A DNA stretch of 64,000 nt, from contig NC_021191.1 of the NCBI RefSeq assembly GCF_000389965.1, positions 8,681,501 to 8,745,500 of the forward strand. The letters run 5' to 3'. This DNA is from Actinoplanes sp. N902-109. Lineage in GTDB: Bacteria > Actinomycetota > Actinomycetes > Mycobacteriales > Micromonosporaceae. The translations under genes and the position numbers were made by a program. The notes under the pieces are model-generated. The model saw only the letters and a list, made by a program, of their open reading frames with translations. It was not told where the DNA came from and ran no database searches. This document shows positions 32,802-40,743 of this stretch, one piece after another. Within the stretch, counting starts at the first letter, position 1. The number at the start of each line of letters is the position of its first letter.

Positions 32802-33674
32802 TCATCCGAGCCAGGCCGGGCCGAGGGCCGCGATCACGGGGGCCAGCAGCCGATGGGCGGTCGCGGTGTCCAGCAGGTCGCGCACGACCAGCGCCTGCAC
32901 CGCGCCGCTGAGCATGTTCCAGACGCCACCCGCCCGTTCGGCGAGCGGGATGGCGGCGGTGTCGATCGCCTGCACGAGCAGCATCTGCGCAGCCGCGGCG
33001 GTGCGCACCCGGTCGGACAGGTAGGCCGCCCAGGACGCCGAGTGCACGGCCGGCGACCAGCCCCCGGCCGTACGCCGCGCGTCCTCCGCCGACTGGGAGA
33101 GCCGCGCGACGTCGTTCGGGGTGACCGAGCGCAACCGGTCGAGCAGCGCCGACACCACGTAGTGGTGCGGGCCCAGGTCGATCGGCTTGCCGGTGGGCAG
33201 CTTGCGCAGCGCCGACACCCACCCGGCGCCGAGCATCCGCCGGGTCGAGTCGTCCAGCACCTCGCGCAGGTAGCTGGCGACCGCGGCGTCGCACAGCAGC
33301 GCGGTCGCCGACGCGGCGGCCTCGCTCTGCCTGGCGTCGCGACCCTTGCCCTCCCACGTCCAGGACATCACGTCGTACCGCAGACAGGTCAGCAGGGAAT
33401 CCACCGAGCCGATCGGCGCCCGCTCGACCAGGGCCAGCGAGCTGGCCGGATCATCGGCCTTGAGGCCCTTGAGCGACGGCAGCTTGCGCGCCGCGCTCTC
33501 GACCTCCACCCACAGCGGCCCGCGGACGCCCTCGTCCGGCAGCCGCTCGGCCAGCACCGGCAAGTCCCCCACGCTGAGGCGCAACGCGCGCAGCAGCACC
33601 TCGGCCGTGGCCGACCCGCCCTTGAGGCGGGTCAGGTCGAAGCCGAGTACGGGGGCGCTGACCAGGCTGTACAT
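32802..33674 (-). CDS. Conserved helical protein of the chemotaxis operon, function unknown
   Basis: This 290-residue gene sits between cheW and cheB with one-base overlap of cheW (TGATG) and a 16-base gap to cheB, so it is clearly an operon member. The sequence is mostly helix, Ala/Leu rich, with no membrane segment, no receiver motif and no HAMP or CheW-like beta pattern. I do not recognise a family. A role specific to actinobacterial zoospore chemotaxis (scaffold or adaptor) is possible. Codon use looks like its neighbours, so it is not a recent arrival. Confidence 0.8.
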   Translation of the reverse strand: MYSLVSAPVLGFDLTRLKGGSATAEVLLRALRLSVGDLPVLAERLPDEGVRGPLWVEVESAARKLPSLKGLKADDPASSLALVERAPIGSVDSLLTCLRYDVMSWTWEGKGRDARQSEAAASATALLCDAAVASYLREVLDDSTRRMLGAGWVSALRKLPTGKPIDLGPHHYVVSALLDRLRSVTPNDVARLSQSAEDARRTAGGWSPAVHSASWAAYLSDRVRTAAAAQMLLVQAIDTAAIPLAERAGGVWNMLSGAVQALVVRDLLDTATAHRLLAPVIAALGPAWLG

Positions 33675-34111
33675 CAGGTGGTGGCTCGATACGTGTCGAC
33701 CGCCTGGTTCGCGTCCAGAGCGAGCATGAGCCGGCCGTCCAGCTTGAACGTGCCCACCACCAGCTCGCGGGTCGGCCCGCTGAGCGTGTCCGGCGGCGGC
33801 TCGAACGCCTCGTCGTCGAGGTCGACGACCTCACCGATGCGGTCGACGAGCAGGCTCACCGGCTCACCGTCGCCGCGCAGGATCACGTTCATCACCGGGC
33901 CCTGCAGCGCCTGCCGGGCCAGACCCAGCTGGACCCGCAGGTCCACCGCGGCGATCACCTGGCCGCGCAGGTTGAACAACCCGCCCACGGCCGGCGGGGC
34001 CAGCGGCACCGGGGTGTACTCGTTGTACGACAGCACCTCCTGCACCGTGTCCACCTCGACGCCGAAGAGCTGGTCGGCCACCTCGAAGGTGGCGAACTGA
34101 CGACTTGCCAT
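33674..34111 (-). CDS. cheW: Chemotaxis coupling protein CheW
   Basis: CheW links chemoreceptors to CheA. The 145-residue beta protein shows FEVADQLFGVEVDTVQEVLSYNEYTPVPLAPPAVGGLFNLRGQVIAAVDLRVQLGL, the full CheW core with the NLRG turn. The C-terminal strand VSLLVDRIGEVVDL is also typical. It starts one base after the cheA stop and overlaps the following unknown gene by one base. Confidence 0.96.
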   Translation of the reverse strand: MASRQFATFEVADQLFGVEVDTVQEVLSYNEYTPVPLAPPAVGGLFNLRGQVIAAVDLRVQLGLARQALQGPVMNVILRGDGEPVSLLVDRIGEVVDLDDEAFEPPPDTLSGPTRELVVGTFKLDGRLMLALDANQAVDTYRATT

Positions 34112-34112
34112 G

Positions 34113-36452
34113 TCAGGCCTCCACCAGCATCTCGGCGTTGGACATCTCGCGGTAGAAGTTCGGGTCGGCGGCCAGGATCGCGCGGCGCACGTCCAGCAGC
34201 TCGGTCACCCGCTGCTGGATGACCGCGGTGCCGACCAGGCCGTCCTCCTCGACGTCGCGGCGCGCGGTTGTCGAGTTCTCGGCGATGTCGACGATCCGGT
34301 CCACCACCAGCGCCACGCTGCGTCCTCCCTCGCTGTAGACGACCACCGACACGGTGTCGCCCTCCTCCGCATCGCTGTACGCGCCCAGCACGTGCGACAG
34401 CCGCATGAGCGGGAGGATCTGGCCGCGGTACTGCACCACCTCGCGGGACCCGGCCTGCTCGATCCGGCTGCGGGGGAACTCCTCGAGCCGGGTGACCGTG
34501 TCGAGCGGGATCGCGACGCGCCGCTCGCCGACCGCGGTGATGAGCAGCCGCTCACCGGTTCCGCCGCCGCTGGTGGCACGGGACATGCCGATGGTGTTCT
34601 CGCGGTCGGCGTCGGCGGCCAGGTGCGAGCGCCGCGCCAGCGACGAGACGTCGAGGATCAGGCCGACCTTGCCGTCGCCGAGGATGGTGGCGCCGGAGTA
34701 GAGGCCGATGTCCTTCAGCCGGCTGTTCAACGCCTTGACCACGACTTCCTCGGTGTTGAGCACGCGGTCGACCACCAGGCCGAAGCGCCGGCCGTCGGCC
34801 TGCAGCACCATGATGTAGACACCCTGGTCGCCGCCGACGTCGAAGCCGAGCGCCCGGTCCAGCCGGACGAGCGGGAGCAGCTTGCCCCGCAGCCGGTAGA
34901 CGGGCGCACCGGAGGCGTACTCGATCTTGGTGGAAGTGCCGTCGATGTACACCAGCTCGAGCACGGCCACCTGCGGGATCACATAGCGCTGGTCGCCGCA
35001 GTCGACGGTCAGGGCCTGCACGATCGCCAGCGTCAGCGGGATGTTGAGCCGCCAGACCGTACCCTCGCCCAGCGTCGAGTCGACGCTGACCGCGCCGCCG
35101 ATCCGCTCGATGTTGGTCTTGACCACGTCCATGCCGACGCCCCGGCCGGACACGTTGGTCACCTTGGCCGCGGTGGAGAAGCCGGGCTGGAAGACCATCG
35201 CCATGATCTCGCGCTTGTCCATGCCGGGGATCTGCTCGGGGCGCAGCAGCCCCTTCTCCACGGCTTTCTGCGCGATCCGGTCGACGTCCATGCCGGCGCC
35301 GTCGTCGGCCACCTCGACCGCGACGTGCCCACCCTCGTGGTACGCGCGCAGGGTCAGCGTGCCCTCGGGCGACTTGCCGGTGGCGATGCGCTTGGCCTCG
35401 TCCTCGATGCCGTGGTCGACGGCGTTGCGCACGAGGTGGGTCAGCGGGTCCTTGACCGCCTCCAGCAGCGAGCGGTCGAGCTCGGTCTCCTTGCCCTCCA
35501 TCACCAGCTCGACCTTCTTGCCGAGCGACTGGCTCAGGTCCCGGATGACCCGGGGCAGCTTGGACCAGATGTGCTCGATCGGCTGCATGCGGGTCTTCAT
35601 GATGCCCTCTTGCAGCTCCGAGGTGATCATGCCGAGCCGCTGGGCGCTGCGCACCAGACCGGAGTCGCCGGTCTCCATGACGCCGCGGACGAGCTGGTTA
35701 CGGGCGAGCACGAGCTCACCGACCATGTTCATGAGGGTGTCGAGCAGATCGACGTCCACGCGGATGGCGCTGTCGGCGACGCTGCGCTTGGGGGCCTGCG
35801 CCTGCAGCGCCTCGCTGACCGCGGCGGGCTGGGTCTTGCCCTCCTCCAGCAGGATCGTGCCGAGCTTGCGCTCGTCGCCCTCGAGCTGGGCCTGCAGCGC
35901 GGAGCCGACATCGGCCGGCTCGGCCGCACCGGACTCGACGAGCATCTCGCCGAGCGGGCGGCGCTGACCCTCGACCGGCTCGGGCGCCGGGCGCGCCGGC
36001 ACCTCAGCGATCGGTTCGGGCGCCTCGGCTGCGGCAGGGGCCGCCGCGGCGGGCGCGGCCTCGGTCGACGTGTTCATCTGGGCATGCACCGCGGCGATGA
36101 TGGCGTCGACGTCGACGCCCTCCTCCGAGCCGTTCTGCTCGATCGCATCGAGCAGGTTGCGCACCCCGTCGATCGTCGCCAGCAGTGTGGTGATCGTGGT
36201 CGGCGTGACCGGCTGCACGCCGTCGCGCAGCCGGGACAGCAGGGATTCACCGGCGTGCGCCAGCGTCTCCAACCGGCTGAACGCCAGGAAGCCACTCGTA
36301 CCCTTGATGGTGTGGATCGCCCGGAAGATGCGGGAGATCAGGTCTCGCGATCCCGGTTCCTGCTCCAGCGCCACGAGGTCCCGGTCGATCTGGTCCAGGT
36401 TCTCGTGGGACTCCATGAGGAATTCGCCGACGATCTCGCCAAGGTCTTCCAA
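34113..36452 (-). CDS. cheA: Chemotaxis histidine kinase CheA, with two CheW domains and a repeat linker
   Basis: The kinase phosphorylates CheY and CheB in response to receptors. Taking TTG 36452 (AGGAGG eight bases upstream) as start gives 779 residues. An Hpt domain carries His47 in RAIHTIKGTSGFLAF. There is no clear P2 domain. Instead, two copies of a motif (167-189 and 197-219, each LG-LLxEG-PxxV-ALQAQ) resemble MshEN-type repeats. Then come the dimerisation helices, an ATPase domain with NAVDHGIEDE and DDGAGMD, and two CheW-like regulatory domains at the C terminus. A longer frame to 36506 runs into the promoter. It heads the operon. Confidence 0.95.
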   Translation of the reverse strand: MEDLGEIVGEFLMESHENLDQIDRDLVALEQEPGSRDLISRIFRAIHTIKGTSGFLAFSRLETLAHAGESLLSRLRDGVQPVTPTTITTLLATIDGVRNLLDAIEQNGSEEGVDVDAIIAAVHAQMNTSTEAAPAAAAPAAAEAPEPIAEVPARPAPEPVEGQRRPLGEMLVESGAAEPADVGSALQAQLEGDERKLGTILLEEGKTQPAAVSEALQAQAPKRSVADSAIRVDVDLLDTLMNMVGELVLARNQLVRGVMETGDSGLVRSAQRLGMITSELQEGIMKTRMQPIEHIWSKLPRVIRDLSQSLGKKVELVMEGKETELDRSLLEAVKDPLTHLVRNAVDHGIEDEAKRIATGKSPEGTLTLRAYHEGGHVAVEVADDGAGMDVDRIAQKAVEKGLLRPEQIPGMDKREIMAMVFQPGFSTAAKVTNVSGRGVGMDVVKTNIERIGGAVSVDSTLGEGTVWRLNIPLTLAIVQALTVDCGDQRYVIPQVAVLELVYIDGTSTKIEYASGAPVYRLRGKLLPLVRLDRALGFDVGGDQGVYIMVLQADGRRFGLVVDRVLNTEEVVVKALNSRLKDIGLYSGATILGDGKVGLILDVSSLARRSHLAADADRENTIGMSRATSGGGTGERLLITAVGERRVAIPLDTVTRLEEFPRSRIEQAGSREVVQYRGQILPLMRLSHVLGAYSDAEEGDTVSVVVYSEGGRSVALVVDRIVDIAENSTTARRDVEEDGLVGTAVIQQRVTELLDVRRAILAADPNFYREMSNAEMLVEA

Positions 36453-36483
36453 CGCCCTACCTCCTGCTCGTTTCCCAAAGCCC

Positions 36484-36511
36484 TCATCGGCGTACGGGCG
36501 CCGCACCTGAG
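36484..36511 (-). promoter_or_regulatory. Flagellar-type promoter for the chemotaxis operon
   Basis: Read on the - strand, CTCA (36511-36508), a 16-base spacer, and GCCGATGA (36491-36484). It is one of the two closest matches in the window to the sigma-28 -10 box GCCGATAA. It lies about 30 bases upstream of the TTG cheA start, making the start at 36506 impossible as a translated initiation site on this transcript. Confidence 0.85.
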
Positions 36512-36538
36512 GACACCCGGACCGCTACCGGTTGCGAC

Positions 36539-37240
36539 TCAGGTGTCGCCGCCGGGGCGCCGGTACCGGTAACCGAACCCGCGCACGGACTCGATCGGGG
36601 ACTCGTCGGGATCCGACCAGCCGAGCTTGCGCCGCAGCCGCAGCACCGCGAACTTGACCCGCTCCTGGCCGATGCCGGTGGGGTCGTCCCAGGCCTGGGT
36701 CAGCAGCTGGTTCGGGCTGAGCACCGCGCCGGCATGCCGCACCAGCGCATTGAGCAACCGGAACTCCGTCGGGGTGAGCCGCTTCTCGTCGCCCTTGACG
36801 TAGACCCGGCGCTTGGTGGGGTCGAGGTGCACCAGCCCGTCGTCGTAGATCTGGCTGGCCCAGCTGTTCTGGCCGCCGGACGAGCGGCGCAGCAGCGCCT
36901 CGACCCGGGCCAGCAGCTCGTTGTTGGCGAACGGCTTGGTGAGGTAGTCGTCGGCGCCACCCCGCAGGCCCCGGACCTTCTCGGCCTCCTGGCCGTGGGC
37001 GGTGAGAACCAGCACCGGAACGTCCGACACGTCGCGCAGCCGTTCGAGCACCTGCCAGCCGTCCATCTCGGGCAGGCCGACATCCAGCACGACCAGGTCG
37101 GGGTGCTCGGCGTAGGCCTCCTTGAGCCCGGTGCGCCCGTCACCGGCATGCGCGACCTCGTAGCCCGCCCGGCTGAAGAGCAGACGCAGAGCCAGCGCGA
37201 TGTCCGGGTCGTCCTCGACCACCAGCAGTCTGCTCATCAC
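36539..37240 (-). CDS. OmpR/PhoB-family response regulator
   Basis: A 233-residue two-domain regulator: receiver with the acidic pair in LLVVEDDPDIAL, phosphoacceptor Asp in LVVLDVGLPEMDG, and Lys in YLTKPFANNELLARVEALLRR, then a winged helix with RLTPTEFRLLNALVRHAGAVLSPNQLL and the final DVRGFGYRYR-type motif (SVRGFGYRY). It is transcribed away from the kinase-like gene across 91 bases, so the two are a candidate pair. The next start is ATG at 37237, almost the same. It is not part of the che operon, whose promoter lies between. Confidence 0.93.
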   Translation of the reverse strand: MMSRLLVVEDDPDIALALRLLFSRAGYEVAHAGDGRTGLKEAYAEHPDLVVLDVGLPEMDGWQVLERLRDVSDVPVLVLTAHGQEAEKVRGLRGGADDYLTKPFANNELLARVEALLRRSSGGQNSWASQIYDDGLVHLDPTKRRVYVKGDEKRLTPTEFRLLNALVRHAGAVLSPNQLLTQAWDDPTGIGQERVKFAVLRLRRKLGWSDPDESPIESVRGFGYRYRRPGGDT

Positions 37241-37331
37241 CGTGCCCTTCTCTACCGCGCGTCGCCCCAGACGCGGCCAAAGCTCACGATAGCGTGACGT
37301 GTCGGCTCATATACGGAAAGTCATATTCAGC

Positions 37332-38024
37332 GTGCGAACCTCCCCGAACACCGTTGCGCTGCAGGCTCGCTTCCTGGCGTTGATCTCCCATGAACTACGC
37401 ACGCCGCTGACGACGATCGCGTCGTTCACCGAGAGCCTGGACACCGATGACCTGGCCCCGGCCGAGCGGTCGGTCGCGCTGGCCGCCGTGCGCCGCAACA
37501 CCGACCGGATGCTGGCCCTGGTCGCCGATCTGATGGTGGTCAGCCGGTTGCAGACCGGCGACCTCGAGCTGCACCCGGAAGAAATCGACCTGGGCGCGCT
37601 CATCCGGGCCGCGGCCGACCTGCTGGCCAGCGGCGAGCCGTACACCGCCGCCACGGTCGAGGCCGAACCCGGGCCGCCCGTCTCGGCCGACGCGGCGCTG
37701 CTGCGCGACCTGTTCTACGCCGCCATCGGAACGGTGGCCAGCGACGCCACCGACCGGTGCGCCTCGGTCACGGCACGCCCCGAGCCGGACGGCTGGCAGG
37801 TCACGGTGGTGGCCCGGCAGGCCGAGAGGCTGACCGAGGAGAGCCTGATGTCGGGGATGCTGGCCGACCCGGAGCCACCGCACCGCCGCCGCAGCACAGC
37901 GGTCTGGATGCTGCTGGCCGAGGCGATCGCCGGCCGGCACGGCGGGTCGGTCGAACTGACCTACGACCCCGAGACCGGAGCCGGGGCGCAGATCCGCCTC
38001 CCGCTGACGATCCCCACAGAATGA
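37332..38024 (+). CDS. Degenerate histidine kinase-like protein
   Basis: The 230-residue protein keeps a good dimerisation/phosphoacceptor domain: FLALISHELRTPLTTIASFTESL, with the H-box His and a VADLMVVSRLQTGDLEL helix. No sensor or membrane domain precedes it. The following region has the overall length of a HATPase domain, but the N-box lacks its Asn (DLFYAAIGTVASDAT) and no DxGxG box can be found. Only the last GGSVELTYDPETGAGAQIRLPL strand is recognisable. It probably cannot bind ATP well. I chose GTG 37332, with GGAAAG 11 bases upstream; GTG 37299 is in frame but lacks a ribosome site. Confidence 0.72.
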   Translation: MRTSPNTVALQARFLALISHELRTPLTTIASFTESLDTDDLAPAERSVALAAVRRNTDRMLALVADLMVVSRLQTGDLELHPEEIDLGALIRAAADLLASGEPYTAATVEAEPGPPVSADAALLRDLFYAAIGTVASDATDRCASVTARPEPDGWQVTVVARQAERLTEESLMSGMLADPEPPHRRRSTAVWMLLAEAIAGRHGGSVELTYDPETGAGAQIRLPLTIPTE

Positions 38025-38041
38025 CATGCGTCCGGGTCGTC

Positions 38042-38136
38042 ACCGGCGGAAACCGGCAAAGAAGGGACGGCCGGCCACGTCAGCGGGTCCGATGAGGCTA
38101 CCGGGCAACAAGGAGCCCGGCCGTGGACCCGGGAGG
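38042..38136 (+). promoter_or_regulatory. Structured leader upstream of the CAP-domain gene, possible riboswitch-like element
   Basis: The 120-base gap before 38145 can fold into several stems: CCGG 38043-38046 with 38053-38056 (CGGAAA loop), GACG 38066-38069 with CGTC 38078-38081, CCGGGC 38101-38106 with GCCCGG 38115-38120, and CGGGTCC 38084-38090 with GGACCCG 38125-38131. The last stem overlaps the first base of the Shine-Dalgarno GGGAGG (38131-38136) and could hide it. I could not fit the sequence to a known riboswitch class; c-di-GMP-I and ydaO-type motifs resemble it in part. Confidence 0.35.
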
Positions 38137-38144
38137 CAAGAACC

Positions 38145-38633
38145 GTGTTCGACCTTGTACGACGTACCGCCCTCGCCGCGGCCGCGCCGGCCGCCCTGCT
38201 CGCCCTGACCGCTGCACCCGCGCACGCGGTGGCCGGTGGGCCGACCACCGAGCAGGTCCTGATGGCCGAGGTGGTCGCCCTGACCAACCAGGAGCGGATG
38301 GCCAACGGCTGCGGCGAGCTGGCGGTGGACGAGGAGCTGACGATCGCGTCCGTCCGCCAGGCCCACTACATGGCGGCGACCGGCGACTTCGGGCACATCG
38401 GCTGGCGTGGCTCGACGTTCGAGACCCGCACCGAGGCGGTCGGCTACGACTACGTCGCCGCGGAGAACATCGGCTGGGGCTACAGCGGCCCGGACGAGGT
38501 GATGGTGGCCTGGATGAACAGCCCCGCGCACCGGGCGAACATCCTCAACTGCACCGTGCGGTCGTTCGGTGCGGGCGTCCAGCGGGCCGCGAACGGCACC
38601 TTCTACTGGACCCAGGTGTTCGGCTACCGCTGA
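38145..38633 (+). CDS. Secreted CAP (SCP/PR-1) domain protein
   Basis: The first 28 residues form a secretion signal (basic start, Ala/Leu core, cleavage after APAHA). The mature part is a CAP domain: LMAEVVALTNQERMANGCGELAVD, HYMAATGDFGHIG with the conserved His, YVAAENIGWGY with Glu-Asn, and the final TVRSFGAGVQRAANGTFYWTQVFG. In bacteria the function of these small extracellular proteins is mostly unknown. The GTG start at 38145 has GGGAGGCAAGAACC before it, and a structured leader precedes it. Confidence 0.92.
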   Translation: MFDLVRRTALAAAAPAALLALTAAPAHAVAGGPTTEQVLMAEVVALTNQERMANGCGELAVDEELTIASVRQAHYMAATGDFGHIGWRGSTFETRTEAVGYDYVAAENIGWGYSGPDEVMVAWMNSPAHRANILNCTVRSFGAGVQRAANGTFYWTQVFGYR

Positions 38634-38683
38634 TCGAAGCACGGCCATGCCCGAGCGCCTCCGCGCCCGGGTGGGCTGCCGCG

Positions 38684-39808
38684 CTAAAGAGCGCAGTTGA
38701 CCAGGACCGGTTCGGGATGCAGCACGACGCCGAACCGGTCCTTGACGCCGTCGCGGATCTCCCGGGCCAGGTCCAGCAGCGCATCGGTCGAGCCGCCGGC
38801 CCGGTTGGTCAGCGCCAGCGTGTGCTTGGACGAGATCGCCACGCCGTCGCGGCCGGCATACCCCTTGCCGAAGCCCGCCTTCTCGATCAGCCAGGCGGCC
38901 GGGACCTTGACCGTGCCGTTGGGCGCGGGCCAGCTCGGCGGCTCACCGGCGTCGGCCAGCCGGTCCTGCACGTCCGCCCACTGCTGGGCGGACAGCACCG
39001 GGTTGGTGAAGAACGAACCCACCGAGCGGGTGTCCGGGTCCTCCGGGTCGAGGACCATGCCCTTGCCCGCGCGCAGCTTCAGGACCGTCTCCCGGACGCG
39101 CTCCGCGGCCACCCGCTCGCCGATCTCCACCCCGAGCTGACGGGCGAGTTCGGCGTACCGGATCGGGGCGGAGGTCGCGGACTCGGCGAGCCGGAAGTCG
39201 ACCTCGAGGACCAGCCACCGGTCGTTGTTCTTGAAGATGCTGGACCGGTAGGCGAAGCCGCACTCGGGCAGCGAGAGGGTCTTGCGCTCGTCGGCCTCGC
39301 GGTCGTAGACGTGCACCGCCTCGATCGTGCGGGCGACCTCCTGGCCGTAGGCGCCGACGTTCTGGATCGGGGTCGCCCCGGCCGAGCCGGGGATGCCGGA
39401 GAGCGCCTCGAGCCCGGACAGCCCCTGCCGCAGCGTGGCCGCCACGAGCTCGTCCCAGGGCTCGCCGGCCGCCACCCGGACCAGCGCGCCGCGCGAGTCG
39501 CGGTCGACGACCTCGACGCCACGGGTGCGCAGCAGCAGCACGGCACCGGGGAAACCGGCGTCACCGATCACCACGTTGCTGCCCCCGGCCAGCACCAGGA
39601 CGGGCGCACCCCGGCGAGCGGCGGCACGCACGGTTGCGACCGCTTCGTCCGCTTCGGTCGCGACCGTCACCGTGCCCGCCGGGCCGCCGAGGCGTAGCGT
39701 CGTGTACGCCCCGAGCGAACTGGCATGCGCAGCGGATGCGGTGGCGAGGGGATCAGCACTAACGTCAGGCACGACGTTCACCCTAGGCTGCGGGCCGAAG
39801 GCGGACAC
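38684..39808 (-). CDS. murB: UDP-N-acetylenolpyruvoylglucosamine reductase MurB
   Basis: MurB makes UDP-MurNAc, the second step of peptidoglycan synthesis, using NADPH and FAD. The 374-residue protein has the FAD-binding PCMH fold: TTLRLGGPAG near residue 36, VLAGGSNVVIGDAGFPG near 72-88, and the catalytic Ser in VGSFFTNPVLS. The extended loop of type-I MurB is present. The ATG at 39808 has GGAGGAGG immediately upstream. It is divergent from the maleylpyruvate isomerase-family gene across 32 bases. Confidence 0.96.
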   Translation of the reverse strand: MSAFGPQPRVNVVPDVSADPLATASAAHASSLGAYTTLRLGGPAGTVTVATEADEAVATVRAAARRGAPVLVLAGGSNVVIGDAGFPGAVLLLRTRGVEVVDRDSRGALVRVAAGEPWDELVAATLRQGLSGLEALSGIPGSAGATPIQNVGAYGQEVARTIEAVHVYDREADERKTLSLPECGFAYRSSIFKNNDRWLVLEVDFRLAESATSAPIRYAELARQLGVEIGERVAAERVRETVLKLRAGKGMVLDPEDPDTRSVGSFFTNPVLSAQQWADVQDRLADAGEPPSWPAPNGTVKVPAAWLIEKAGFGKGYAGRDGVAISSKHTLALTNRAGGSTDALLDLAREIRDGVKDRFGVVLHPEPVLVNCAL

Positions 39809-39840
39809 ATCGGTGGTCCTCCTCCAGCGGGAGAAGCTGA

Positions 39841-40599
39841 ATGAACAGGCTCAACGCGACGAAGGACTTCTGGCTGGCGGCGCTGCGCGCCGACGGGCCG
39901 GCACTGCGCGATGCCGTCGCCGAGACCGGGCCCGGGGCCGCCGTGCCCGGCTGTCCGGACTGGACGACCGGCGACCTCACCGCGCACCTGATCGGCCTGT
40001 TGCGATGGGTGCGTGCGACGGTGCCCCGCGGGGTCAGGATTCGGCCCGAGGCACGCCCGGAGCAGCCGGCGCTGCCGTGGGAGGAAGCCCTCGACGCGCT
40101 GCGCCGCGAGCTGACCGGCACGGTCGAGACGCTGGAGGCCCTGGACGCCGAGCACCCGGCGTGGAACTGGGCGCCGCAGCCCAAGAACGCCGCCTTCTGG
40201 CAGCGCCGGATCGCTCACGAGATCTCGGTGCACCGCTGGGACGCCGAGTCCGCCGCCGGGCGGCCCACCCCGGTCGAGCCCAAGCTCGCCGCCGACGGCG
40301 TCAACGAGGTGCTGGACACCTGGCTGCCGGCCGGCCGCCGCAAGGGCCCCACCGACCTGCACGGCGTGGTGCACCTGATCGCCACGGATGTGAGCTACGA
40401 GTGGTTCGTGCGTCTGCGCGGCGCGGGCATGGCCCTGCTCGACACCGGCACCATCCTCGACTCCGACGACCATCACCCGCGGGCGGAGATCAGCGGGACC
40501 GCCAGCGACCTGTTGCTGACGCTGATGGGTCGCGTGGAACCAGACATTTTGCCCGTCACCGGTGATCCACGCCTGGTTTCTGCCCTGCGTACGGGCTGA
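39841..40599 (+). CDS. Maleylpyruvate isomerase-family, mycothiol-dependent enzyme
   Basis: The 252-residue protein belongs to the DinB-like, mycothiol-dependent family (MDMPI). The N-terminal helical domain has VPGCPDWTTGDLTAHLIGLLRWV with the metal-ligand His, plus WQRRIAHEISVHRWDAE containing the second and third His ligands (HExxxHxxD). Family members isomerise or conjugate with mycothiol as cofactor in actinobacteria. The substrate here is not known. The C-terminal 70 residues are the SCP2-like part, ending GDPRLVSAL. Confidence 0.88.
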   Translation: MNRLNATKDFWLAALRADGPALRDAVAETGPGAAVPGCPDWTTGDLTAHLIGLLRWVRATVPRGVRIRPEARPEQPALPWEEALDALRRELTGTVETLEALDAEHPAWNWAPQPKNAAFWQRRIAHEISVHRWDAESAAGRPTPVEPKLAADGVNEVLDTWLPAGRRKGPTDLHGVVHLIATDVSYEWFVRLRGAGMALLDTGTILDSDDHHPRAEISGTASDLLLTLMGRVEPDILPVTGDPRLVSALRTG

Positions 40600-40603
40600 G
40601 AAC

Positions 40604-40619
40604 CCGCTTCCGAGAGCGG
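40604..40619. promoter_or_regulatory. 16-bp palindrome between the MDMPI gene and bgl, candidate LacI operator
   Basis: CCGCT at 40604-40608 and AGCGG at 40615-40619 form an inverted repeat with a central CpG, the symmetry typical of LacI-family operators. A longer imperfect match (GAACC and GTTC) extends it. It is upstream of bgl but only five bases after the previous stop, so it could also be a terminator stem, although no T run follows. Confidence 0.35.
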
Positions 40620-40743
40620 TTCCGCAACTTCCGGAGGGTTCCCGGGAAGGTGAATAGCCGTACGCTGGACCGGTTAAGTTCGCGGCCCCGGGCCGGTCGG
40701 AACGGACCGGTGGCGGTGGCCTTCACGCAGGGAGCGGTGACGC

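Noticed and set aside
37241..37331. Flagellar-type promoter for the divergent response regulator (GCCGACAC on the minus strand)
   Set aside because: The GCCGA box lacks a CTCA at the required spacing upstream; the region reads AATAT there.
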